DNA of 32,360 bases from Bacteroidales bacterium (GTDB lineage Bacteria > Bacteroidota > Bacteroidia > Bacteroidales > ML635J-15). Below, piece by piece: positions 27,301 to 32,360 of this stretch. The translations under genes and the position numbers were made by a program. Position 1 is the stretch's first letter. Each line of letters starts with the position of its first letter. The notes below the pieces were generated by a model that was not told where the DNA came from, made no database searches, and saw only the letters and a list, made by a program, of their open reading frames with translations. The stretch covers positions 1 to 32,360 of the forward strand of contig JAFZLK010000111.1 of NCBI GenBank assembly GCA_017551515.1. Direction: 5' to 3'.

Positions 27301-30300
27301 GATAGCGACAATCCAAACTGTTATGGAGAAGAAACGACATTAACATCAATGGTTAATGGCGGTACTCCAGATTACACCTATACTTGGAACACCAGTGCTG
27401 CAACTGCAACTATTACAGTAACGCCAACAGCAACAACAACCTATACACTCACTGTTACCGATGCCAACGGTTGTTCTGTGGAAACATCCCGGATTGTAAC
27501 TGTTCCTTCACAACTCACGGTTTCAATATCTGGCACCACAGCACTCCAATGTTATGGCGGGGCAACCGACCTTACCGCTAATGCAAACGGTGGTTCGATG
27601 GCAATGGGTTATACATACATTTGGAGTGACAATACAACTGGTCAAAACCTTACAGGAGTCGTTGCAGGAGACTATATGGTCACCGTTACCGATGGCAGCG
27701 GATGTACGGCAACAGCGAGCGTAGCAGTTACACAGCCCAATGAACTTACAGCAGAAATTACACCAATAGGTTCAATCCTTTGCCCAGGTGGAACATTAAG
27801 TAGCCTAAGCACAAGTATCAGCGGAGGAACACAACCATATACTTACCTATGGAATAACGGAGAAACTACAAATAGGCTTTCAGGTCCAGGTGCTGGCACA
27901 TACAGTCTTACTGTTACCGATGCAAACGATTGTACAATATCTGAAACAATAACAGTCAGCGACCCCATACCAGTTTCTGTTTCGCTTACGGCAGGTAATA
28001 TTTTATGTCACGGCGGTACAACAAACATTACAAACACAATCTCTGGAGGTTCGGAACCATATATATCGTATGCTTGGAGCAATGGTGCAAGCGTGCAGGA
28101 TTTGTCAAACATTTCGGCAGGAACTTATTCCGTAACTGTAAAAGACCATTACGGATGTGAGGGAACCGCAACCATAGAAATCACAGAGCCAGATGAACTT
28201 ACGACAACTCTTTTGGCAACCAGCATCTCTTGTCATGGAGAAACCTCGGATATTAATAACACGGTAGAAGGCGGAACTACGCCCTACACCTATTCATGGA
28301 GTACAGGCGCCAGCTCTTTGACTCTCAATGATGTAAGCACAGGAAACTATTTCGTGACGGTAACCGATGCAAATAACTGTTCTGCAACAGCAAGCGTAGC
28401 TGTCTCGCAACCGGACGAACTTACGGCAACACTTACGGCAACCGACATTCTATGTCATGGACAGACATCCAATATTACGAACGCAGTTGTGGGCGGTACT
28501 TCTCCATACGAATATTCTTGGAGCAATGCAACCTACGAACAGAACCTGTCGGGTGTTGCAGCAGGAACCTACAATGTAACCGTAAGGGATGCAAATGCTT
28601 GTACGGCAACGGCAAGTGTGGAAATTATACAGCCGGACGAACTCACCACGTCGCTCAGTGCAGACCCGATCCTCTGCAACGCAGGCACGACTGACATCAG
28701 CAATACTGTCGCTGGCGGAACAACACCTTACCAGTATTTCTGGACAGACGATACACACAATCAGAACAACGAGGGCGTAGGCGCAGGAAACTACACCGTG
28801 ACCGTCCAAGATGCAAACGGCTGTTCGGCGACATCGAGCATAGCCGTTTCACAGCCCAATGCGCTCACAGCCACGCTTTCGGCAACTGAAATCAACTGCC
28901 ACGGTCAGACTTCCGACATCACCAATACAGTTGCTGGCGGAACAGAGCCATACACCTATCATTGGAGCAACGATGCTGACACGCAGGACCTTGAAGGCGT
29001 AGGCGGCGGAGCATATTCCGTAACCGTAACCGACAGCAACGCCTGCACCGCAACCGCCAGCGTAACCGTTGACGAGCCGGCGGAACTGACTTCGGAATTG
29101 TCGGCAGGAACTATAGCCTGCAGTGGTGGCACGGCTGACATTACAAATACGGTCAGCGGAGGTACAGAACCGATTACTTACGCTTGGAGCAATAACAGCA
29201 ACACCCAGAACCTGACTGGGGTTGTCGCTGGAGAATACTCTGTCACCGTCACCGATGCAAAGGGTTGTACCGCAACAGCAAGCGCAGAAATTACCCAGCC
29301 CGAAGTCCTTGCCGTGACGCTTAATGCAGGAACAATCGCCTGCCACGGACAGACAACCACAGTCAGCACCGAAGTTGAAGGCGGAACACAACCTTATACT
29401 TACACTTGGAACAATGATGCAACAACCGAAAACTTGACCAATGTCGGCGCAGGAACCTATTCGGTAAGCATAACCGATGCCAACGACTGTACAACAAGTT
29501 CTGTAGTAACAATAACAGAGCCTAACGAACTTACGGTGACAATTTCCGGTCCTACATCCGTCTGCGAAAACACAACGACGACACTCACAGCAAATGCCCA
29601 GGGAGGAACAACTGAATACACTTATTCGTGGAACACCAGCGCAACCACAAACTCGATAACAACGCCGACAATCACGACAGAAACGCCTTATTCGGTAACT
29701 GTTACCGATGCTAACGGCTGTACCGCTTCGGAGGGTGTAACCGTCGTAGTGGGCGACACGCCTGGAATCACAATTTCAGATGTAACGCCAATCTGCGTAG
29801 GCGGCAGCACCATACTGCAGGCGAATGTATCCAATGCAGGAACCGACTACACAGTCGAATGGTCGGCAAGCCCGACAAGCGGAGCAGGCCTGCCGGACAA
29901 CCTTGCAACCGATGCAATCACCGTAACGCCTACCGAGGCAGGAGCTTACACATATACTGTCAGCCTTACTGCAACATCGTGCAGCGACGGCCAGCCGTTC
30001 GAGAGCACCGCAAATGCAGCACTTACTGTAAATCCGTTGCCTGATGTAGAAATCATAAACAATGCAGATACAACCGAGCTTACCTGTAATATTACAGAAA
30101 TATCACTAACTGCGACAGGCGGAACAACCTACCAGTGGTCGAACGGTACGGCAAGCGCAACAGCAAGCATCACAGCGCCCGAAACCTACACCGTTACAGT
30201 TACGGATGACAACGGATGTACCAATGCAGAAAGCATTACGCTCACGCAGGATGTAACAGCTCCTACGGTAACCATAACCAACACGACGGGAACAGAATTG

Positions 30301-32360
30301 CTTACCTGCACGACTACTGCGATAAATGTTCTTGCGGAGGGAACAGGCACATCATACCTGTGGTCTAACGATACAACTACGGCAACAAATACATTCACGG
30401 AAGGCGGAATCTACACTGTAACAGCAACCGCCGGCAACGGATGTACAAGCACCGCAGACATCCAGATTACGCCTAACTCCGATGCACCTGCATTAAGCAT
30501 AACCAACAATACTGGCGAAACCATCCTTACCTGCTCACTGACATCGATAATCGTTACGGCAGAAGGAAGCGGCTCATCCTACGAATGGTCCAACGGAGCG
30601 ACAACGGCGGAAACCACGCTTACCGAGGCAGGCACATATACCGTAACCACAACCGCGGCAAACGGCTGTACCGCTTCAACACAGATTGCAATCACCACCA
30701 ACCTTGAAGCACCGGAAATCATCGCGACTGCAACCGACAGCACTATCTGCCAGGGCTCTAGCACAACCCTTACTGCAAGTGGCGGAAGTTCCTACACATG
30801 GGCGCCCGAAACAGGCCTGCCAAGTACAGTCGGCGCAACCCTCACCGCAACCCCGACCACAACCACTACATACACAGTGACCGGCATAGGCGCAAACGGC
30901 TGTGCGGGAAGCGGAAATGTTGTCATAACGGTCAATATACCGACATCGTCGGATTTTACCCAGACCGCATGCGAATCATACGAGTGGAACGGCATGACCT
31001 ATACCGAAACTGGCGACTACGAGCAGACATTGACAAATGCCAATGGTTGCGATAGCGTTGTAACATTGCATTTGACAATTAATCAGCCGCTGGCTGAGCG
31101 TGTCGAAGTCACGGCTTGTGAATCCTACGAGTGGAACGACAGCGTTTACACCGCAAGCGGCGATTATCAGCATACATTTACCGCTGCCAACGGATGCGAC
31201 TCGGTTGTAACCCTCCACCTTACAATCAACCAGCCCACCGAAAGCAACGACACTGTAACAGCCTGCGGCAGCTACGAGTGGAACGGTACTACCTACACCG
31301 AAAGCGGAAACTATCAGTTCACAATGCCTGAAGCCAACGCCAATGGCTGCGACTCGGTTGCAAACCTGTACCTGACTATCAACCAGCCGACCGAAGGCAA
31401 CGACACGGTTACAGTATGCAACAGCTACGAGTGGTACGGACAGACCTACACCGAAACAGGCGACTATGTACATACATTGCAAAGCGTCAACGGATGCGAC
31501 TCGGTTGTAAATCTGCACCTTACAATCAACAGCAGTACAGCAGGCGAGTTTGCCGACCAGATGTGTTCTGGCGTGCCGTATGAGTACGAGGGACAGGCAT
31601 TCACTGAGGCAGGAACATACCATGTTACGCTTGTCAGTGCCAACGGCTGCGACAGCATTGTAAACCTCACGCTTACATATTCGAACAGCTGCGGTGGAAT
31701 AATTTCGGGCGTCATCACCGATGCGGGCACGGATGAGGCGATTCCTAACGCAAGAGTCACCGTTGGAAACCAGGTGACAAGGACGGATAACAACGGCGGA
31801 TATTCGCTTGAAGTTGTTCGCGGGCCAATGTCGCTGAGAGTTTCGGCGGAGGAATACGCATCCTACTACGAAGCAATCGACATCCAGTCGGATACAGTAC
31901 GCAACATAGCGCTGTACAAACCTGAGATTTCAATGGATATCGACAGCATTTCGGTGACTTCGTATCCATACCTTGCACAGAACGACTCCATAACCATAAC
32001 TAATACAGGCAACACGGCACTGGTATGGAGTTCCGTAACCGACTACGGAGGTCTTGCTCTGCTTCCATACGACGAGGAAACACACCGGCGCAGGAATTCC
32101 AGGGCACTCTGGGACAGCATACATACATTCTCAACGCAGTTCAACGCAGAGCAGGCAATCGCAACAGACGGCTTCTTCATCTACACGTCGTCGTGGCAAA
32201 GACCGGGCGAGTTCAACCGCTACACGCCTGACGGCGAGTACATAGAAACCTTCTACATTGAGAATGTCGGCATGATTAGGAACCTGTCATACGACGGAAC
32301 CTACTTCTACGGCACGGAGGCTACCAACATCATCTTCAAGCTCGACCTGGACAACCAGAC
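18313..32360 (+). CDS. Giant multidomain surface adhesin with FISUMP, GLUG and SprB repeats (3' end missing)
   Basis: One frame is open from the ATG at 18313 (after an in-frame TAA at 18301) to the window end: at least 4,682 codons with no stop. It starts with a signal peptide (about 1-38, basic start then MALSVMLLVFNVFNALGQ). Domains by residue: fibronectin-III-like 40-330, 520-616, 1648-1738 and 2227-2425; 'VDLGLPSG' modules 349-518, 623-822 and 1051-1249; FISUMP (Fib_succ_major) modules 832-1033, 1255-1455 and 2427-2629; a jelly-roll-like module 1467-1646; GLUG-type repeats 1750-2046; an Ig-like region 2063-2226; about 15 SprB-type repeats 2685-3817; about 5 Ig/PKD-like repeats 3818-4211; five Cys-Ser-Tyr repeats 4217-4456; a carboxypeptidase-regulatory-like domain 4461-4536; then a probable beta-propeller start. 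SprB is the gliding adhesin exported by T9SS, so surface export and adhesion are inferred. A T9SS sorting domain is expected beyond the window. No catalytic motif was recognised. Confidence 0.95.
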   Translation, partial: MMRNSYTGKSRKSVFHKLLSMMALSVMLLVFNVFNALGQEIQLNSATPVDNYQVIVSGTVSSAYNGGTVVVWYGLSDGEMELHTQDNTNYVTDGEFSVQIDGLTPGTTYYYQVHINLDMEILSDIDSFITTGTAPDGAISNISILIANTNSSSTVLVAYIVSDAGSINESLISEKAFRYGTTPESLGSTAAGQISSNEPNRMWAIINNLESSMQYYVQSYIIYDGHTYESEVSGFFTEMEPAMNVTADEAQVNGISATLYGSVDNINGVTEYGFFYGQNPESLDDNMIAGMSDMSFSVEISSLEYNTTYFYKAYAMYEGNYIYSNVGTFATGNSGTGGNTNQTSANTRNGHEYVDLGLSVKWATTNVGADNPEETGQLFAWGEVTTKATYEWVTYSHSDGYEGTIDKYYTEEGFGVDEPDYLTTLLPEDDAVTANWGSGWRMPTQTEIQELIDYCSWDGSGNVQGNGNSIMMSLGTTYWSSSLYLEDQNNAYIFVINGSTGELSYAERVLGYPVRGVYEAAIATPEVVTDSVDNIVLTGAHLYGSVFVQQDVPTTTTFGFEYGTDPQNLTSVLGEGEITGFYYSLTGLSPNTTYYYRAYATNTNGTGYGETRTFTTPNETQTGYSYVDLGLPSGTLWATMNIGAESPEDFGSYFAWGETSPKSSYNLESYTHANGYSEDDPQLTKYCNNASLGYNGFTDELTTLEVPDDAATANWGSNWRMPTFAEVEELRDYCSHEFTTQNGVPGTLVTGPNNRSIFIPAAGGRVWESSTDEGKGSYWANSLSTSSPIDAQGFHFEDNSTYAFTAHSDRRYYGYPIRPVYATSQTATNQTGTFIDDRDGRTYNYVVIGDQTWMAENLKYSYNMTVATEGETSETDPYIYYPNGDSNNVDTYGYLYNWSAAMNGESSSNNNPSGVQGICPNGWHLPSEIEWNQLADELGGTANAGAMLAGNYELWMGGDGTNSQYFGTSGFNALPAGMFTTSFENFRLGAWFWTATENNSTSSKYLYTYGASTELYKAGSSKSQAYSIRCVKNDETVAVNPSGPTGTINNHGYVDLGLPSGTMWATTNVGGSNPEDYGNYFAWGETEPKETYNWETYRYCNGSENSLTKYCYDASYGDGGVTDTLTILEASDDAATANWGEGWRMPTQFEIGELVDYCDTAMITYNGVTGMLFTSRSNGNSIFLPLAGDRYDGSLLNTGSNGDYWSSSLLTSNLPSSAHYLYLNSDDYGVATYTRWRGLSVRAVYTAPPSAYSTLTDDRDGLTYTAITIGDQTWMAENLRYGYNLTVVTGGENSQTDPYIYYPNGDSNNVDTYGYLYNWPAAMNGETSSDANPSGVQGICPSGWHLPSDAEWTQLSDYLGTEDVGSKLSGNAELWVNDALVNSPHFGETGFNILPGGGHFGYYDYFGVNAYFWTATETVDNSSLVYRRNINGTETGIYSYNCNKSDAFNIRCVKNVENTASNDDENIIYQCDFETGSEANWPQLNNGDQTNYWVIGDGTGDTHCLYITNDGSSYAYNTDAQSSVYAYKEISLPARTNYHITFDWKCTGENNYDYLRAFIVPTSANPDLTAGNAIGSGWESASTTPEGWFDLQGQMSVSENQWLNVDMTTVLDEGNYYLVFYWQNDGGAGENPPAAVDNISIHKLMPISVTANNVTDKTSTSATLSGSITFIDEPENIPAGFKWGTSENNLISDAPTESTGATFQATLTDLASQTTYYYKAYAVYDGDTAYSDIAEFRTALDESAAGGANNPLTISDINDWQDFSQALQYPSTLTYKGVMLYNDGQDIYFSLESDLAFTEAGATSGIGNFKGNLNGNFNTITIAPDQNFKGVFANFSYGHIDNINLRINSSATLQSGEFGVLCRNSYEASISNCTVSGVDNAVFLSSEDENVPVGGLVGYASRTTISGCTNNLKITSDVAWVGGIAGKADGTIMYCTNNAELRGSYVGGIMAEGAATVTNCLNTGQIDCSGSVAGGISGQGGTINGCMNIGEFQTSPRVTVGGIVGNAESASVTNCANYGAFFSLSTPMGGIAGTDYRSGTYSHNVSAPLFRGTEAPQIYTNTEIYATVGGTSGDETDDFFDEQVGDIKVDSLRLRFAERGTHKATTEIIGSALSTSLSSENWDFTEGIYPKPKNIDETSQTIAARIPIYLGTHQSVFGVWEDFTLPTTIDGQPVTWESDNTSIISISGASATVNRPTDTDASVILTASYQGYSKWFTLTVIGPKHIPVTTDEAWQDSVINLRAMYDNQLEGITYAYDYGFQYSTTSADLSEDVTSVQSHNLSFGETIGFSYPLENIPEGTMVYYRAYATTVDGTEYGEIMSVKALGAPVVVAKYPMWRTDNSASIVFDITLNEEEDFNELENAFYYGTERNNLSLSSYIYYDEDNDNYSVDLHDLAANTKYYYVAEVTNDYGTTRSDTLEFLTCGTMTDSRDNTQYNTIQIGNQTWMAQNLKYVGNIPEGADTSSTVAYRYNPGNFSDVVDEYGYLYNWKATLNGGNSSAENPSGVQGICPPGWHLPSDAEWTQLTEYLGGGDDVPAMLSGQPSGEDQYWQTCDMTESVDFGKSGFNALPTGVYYADYYEYGRQTAFWSVTKSDDIHIYSRYIMGYGEGSISRNENEGPNGYAVRCIKGTAVYAYDTINECMEEPYSYTYHDTTITTSGDYTVRRQIDGDTENIYKLHLTFYPALTATISSFSNGCYGANNGYVEVSAEGGSNSYTYSWNTPDQQTDARLENVGAGEYVVNVTDAVGCSVTASKTLTEPEELAVTINGENPNCYGEGTTLTANTNGGTPDYTYTWNTSATTASISVSPTATTTYRLTVTDANSCTATALINVIVPSQLTVSISGETAIQCYGETTDLTANANGGSMAMGYTYIWSDNTTGQNLTGVVAGDYMVTVTDGSGCTATASVAVTQPDAALTANISNPTNVTCNGASNGSASVTVSGGTTPYAYHWSNNAESQTASALVAGDYNVTVTDANGCTATSSVAISQPEQLTVLIDSDNPNCYGEETTLTSMVNGGTPDYTYTWNTSAATATITVTPTATTTYTLTVTDANGCSVETSRIVTVPSQLTVSISGTTALQCYGGATDLTANANGGSMAMGYTYIWSDNTTGQNLTGVVAGDYMVTVTDGSGCTATASVAVTQPNELTAEITPIGSILCPGGTLSSLSTSISGGTQPYTYLWNNGETTNRLSGPGAGTYSLTVTDANDCTISETITVSDPIPVSVSLTAGNILCHGGTTNITNTISGGSEPYISYAWSNGASVQDLSNISAGTYSVTVKDHYGCEGTATIEITEPDELTTTLLATSISCHGETSDINNTVEGGTTPYTYSWSTGASSLTLNDVSTGNYFVTVTDANNCSATASVAVSQPDELTATLTATDILCHGQTSNITNAVVGGTSPYEYSWSNATYEQNLSGVAAGTYNVTVRDANACTATASVEIIQPDELTTSLSADPILCNAGTTDISNTVAGGTTPYQYFWTDDTHNQNNEGVGAGNYTVTVQDANGCSATSSIAVSQPNALTATLSATEINCHGQTSDITNTVAGGTEPYTYHWSNDADTQDLEGVGGGAYSVTVTDSNACTATASVTVDEPAELTSELSAGTIACSGGTADITNTVSGGTEPITYAWSNNSNTQNLTGVVAGEYSVTVTDAKGCTATASAEITQPEVLAVTLNAGTIACHGQTTTVSTEVEGGTQPYTYTWNNDATTENLTNVGAGTYSVSITDANDCTTSSVVTITEPNELTVTISGPTSVCENTTTTLTANAQGGTTEYTYSWNTSATTNSITTPTITTETPYSVTVTDANGCTASEGVTVVVGDTPGITISDVTPICVGGSTILQANVSNAGTDYTVEWSASPTSGAGLPDNLATDAITVTPTEAGAYTYTVSLTATSCSDGQPFESTANAALTVNPLPDVEIINNADTTELTCNITEISLTATGGTTYQWSNGTASATASITAPETYTVTVTDDNGCTNAESITLTQDVTAPTVTITNTTGTELLTCTTTAINVLAEGTGTSYLWSNDTTTATNTFTEGGIYTVTATAGNGCTSTADIQITPNSDAPALSITNNTGETILTCSLTSIIVTAEGSGSSYEWSNGATTAETTLTEAGTYTVTTTAANGCTASTQIAITTNLEAPEIIATATDSTICQGSSTTLTASGGSSYTWAPETGLPSTVGATLTATPTTTTTYTVTGIGANGCAGSGNVVITVNIPTSSDFTQTACESYEWNGMTYTETGDYEQTLTNANGCDSVVTLHLTINQPLAERVEVTACESYEWNDSVYTASGDYQHTFTAANGCDSVVTLHLTINQPTESNDTVTACGSYEWNGTTYTESGNYQFTMPEANANGCDSVANLYLTINQPTEGNDTVTVCNSYEWYGQTYTETGDYVHTLQSVNGCDSVVNLHLTINSSTAGEFADQMCSGVPYEYEGQAFTEAGTYHVTLVSANGCDSIVNLTLTYSNSCGGIISGVITDAGTDEAIPNARVTVGNQVTRTDNNGGYSLEVVRGPMSLRVSAEEYASYYEAIDIQSDTVRNIALYKPEISMDIDSISVTSYPYLAQNDSITITNTGNTALVWSSVTDYGGLALLPYDEETHRRRNSRALWDSIHTFSTQFNAEQAIATDGFFIYTSSWQRPGEFNRYTPDGEYIETFYIENVGMIRNLSYDGTYFYGTEATNIIFKLDLDNQ
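19357..22059 (+). repeat. Three 'VDLGLPSG' modules inside the giant adhesin
   Basis: Copies at 19357-19866, 20179-20778 and 21463-22059 share the opening YVDLGL(P)SG(T)xWATxNxG, then FAWGExxxK, a Lys-Tyr segment, DDAATANWGxxWRMPT, WSSSL or YWANSL, and the end PVRGVY or PIRPVY. The layout, with a Trp-Arg-Met-Pro motif and an aromatic end, resembles the FISUMP/Lcl_C (DUF1566-like) fold, so they may be divergent relatives of the FISUMP modules they alternate with. Copies 2 and 3 are clearly closer to each other than to copy 1, which reads VDLGLSVKWATTN. Confidence 0.75.
20806..26199 (+). repeat. Three FISUMP (Fib_succ_major) modules inside the giant adhesin
   Basis: Copies at 20806-21411, 22075-22677 and 25591-26199 each follow the family pattern: D-x-RDGxxY, IGDQTWMAENLKY, YGYLYNW, GICPxGWHLPSxxEW, GFNALPxG, FWTATE or FWSVTK, and a final IRCVKN or VRCIKG. 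FISUMP domains were named from paralogous proteins of Fibrobacter succinogenes and occur in many secreted Bacteroidetes proteins; the binding partner is not known. Copies 1 and 2 are very similar, copy 3 is distinct. Confidence 0.85.
23560..24450 (+). repeat. GLUG-type repeat region inside the giant adhesin
   Basis: After an opening typical of such regions (ISDINDWQDFSQAL, then FKGNLNGNFNTITI), five or more units of 20-30 residues end in (V/I)GG(L/I)xGxA and continue with a Thr/Ser-Cys-Thr-Asn strand: VGGLVGYASRTTISGCTNN, VGGIAGKADGTIMYCTNN, VGGIMAEGAATVTNCLN, AGGISGQGGTINGCMN and VGGIVGNAESASVTNCAN. GLUG motifs are found in IgA peptidases and adhesins and probably form a beta-helix. Confidence 0.8.
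26365..29763 (+). repeat. About 15 SprB-type repeats inside the giant adhesin
   Basis: Units of 73-83 residues follow the SprB pattern: (E/Q)LTAxLxAxxIxCxGxT, GGTxPYTYxWSN, (A/V)GxYxVTVTDANGCTATASVxVxQP. Start points are approximately 26365, 26593, 26818, 27049, 27283, 27511, 27742, 27967, 28192, 28420, 28639, 28858, 29083, 29302 and 29524. Each unit has two conserved Cys, one before the first Gly pair and one in the (N)GC motif, likely disulphide-bonded outside the cell. In the second, fifth and fifteenth units the ATTT-TY segment replaces AGxY. Confidence 0.88.
26620..27738 (+). repeat. 690-base internal tandem duplication within the SprB repeats
   Basis: The segment beginning at 26620 recurs at 27310, an offset of exactly 690 bases (230 codons, three repeat units). 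The best preserved part, 26881-27048 against 27571-27738, differs at only five of 168 bases, and all five changes are silent. Confidence 0.85.
29764..30945 (+). repeat. About five Ig/PKD-like repeats
   Basis: Units beginning near 29764, 30055, 30274, 30496 and 30721 carry (L)TC or IC, a central xYxWSNG or YTWAP strand, and a final TYTVTVTDxNGCT or TYTVTGIGANGC. They resemble the SprB units in their second half but lack the GGTxPY turn. The third and fourth (NTTGTELLTC and NNTGETILTC) are close relatives of one another. Confidence 0.7.
30958..31680 (+). repeat. Five Cys-x-Ser-Tyr-x-Trp repeats
   Basis: Units of 46-51 residues start with TACESYEWNGMTYTETGDY or a variant and end with NANGCDSVVTLHLTINQP. 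Starts are near 30958, 31108, 31252, 31402 and 31552, the last being more divergent. A single relative (INECMEEPYSYTYHDTTITTSGDY) lies apart at 26227-26364, before the SprB array. Each has two Cys. The repeats recur in many Bacteroidetes secreted proteins; I cannot give a function. Confidence 0.75.

Noticed and set aside
28849..29391. 180-codon open frame on the minus strand, opposite SprB repeats
   Set aside because: Same cause: it is the complement of a repetitive coding region. The sense frame carries recognisable SprB units throughout.
26365..29763. Regular spacing suggesting a CRISPR or non-coding tandem array
   Set aside because: The period is 219-249 bases, a multiple of three, and the units are conserved as protein with silent third-position changes. 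There is no short identical repeat with unique spacers and no cas gene.
30976..31623. 215-codon open frame on the minus strand, opposite the Cys-Ser-Tyr repeats
   Set aside because: It mirrors the in-frame repeats of the giant adhesin on the other strand. Its product is itself periodic and Cys/Val-rich in step with those repeats, and it has no start signal or known domain.
18313..32360. A set of several separate smaller genes, or a frameshifted pseudogene
   Set aside because: Codon-by-codon reading shows one continuous frame with conserved domains on both sides of every point checked and no internal stop.

Overview
The window is about 32 kb of a Bacteroidetes genome, most likely Bacteroidales. 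Three things point there. There are secreted proteins of type IX secretion system (T9SS) style, namely a C-terminal sorting domain at the left edge, SprB-type repeats at the right and a PorE-like OmpA protein. Several start sites are preceded by the Bacteroidetes -7 promoter element TAnnTTTG, with weak or absent Shine-Dalgarno sequences. The housekeeping genes (dxs, dnaN, a DnaQ-type exonuclease, a short-chain fatty acid transporter) also fit. The species cannot be named from sequence alone. No tRNA, rRNA, CRISPR array, integrase or transposase gene was recognised.

Left part (1-18.1 kb): the 3' end of a secreted fibronectin-III/T9SS protein; a leftward pair of universal stress protein and prohibitin-like SPFH protein; a divergent nucleoside phosphorylase; a repeat-rich intergenic patch; a 1153-residue exported TPR-CHAT protein with an intact His/Cys dyad; a leftward AtoE-type fatty acid transporter and an OmpA-type lipoprotein; divergent from that, dxs followed 16 bases later by a PorE-like TPR/beta-propeller/OmpA/SPOR protein; then dnaN, an internal terminator, and a DnaQ-family exonuclease; finally a leftward lipoprotein of unknown function. 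Rho-independent terminators separate most of these units.

Right part (18.3 kb to the end): one uninterrupted reading frame of at least 4,682 codons. It begins at an ATG at 18313 with a signal peptide and has no stop before the window ends. I read every codon of it. It encodes a giant mosaic surface protein. In order it has fibronectin-III-like domains, alternating 'VDLGLPSG' and FISUMP modules, a jelly-roll-like module, GLUG-type repeats, Ig-like domains, a third FISUMP, about 15 SprB-type repeats, about 5 Ig/PKD-like repeats, 5 Cys-x-Ser-Tyr-type repeats, a carboxypeptidase-regulatory-like domain and the start of a probable beta-propeller. Two internal duplications (about 1.27 kb and 690 bases) show how it has grown.

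The window joins cell-envelope and secretion functions (two T9SS-type cargo proteins, a PorE-like periplasmic/outer-membrane protein, OmpA lipoprotein, AtoE) with core metabolism and replication genes. The most unusual items are the giant adhesin, the exported TPR-CHAT protease-like protein, and the short palindromic elements scattered between genes.
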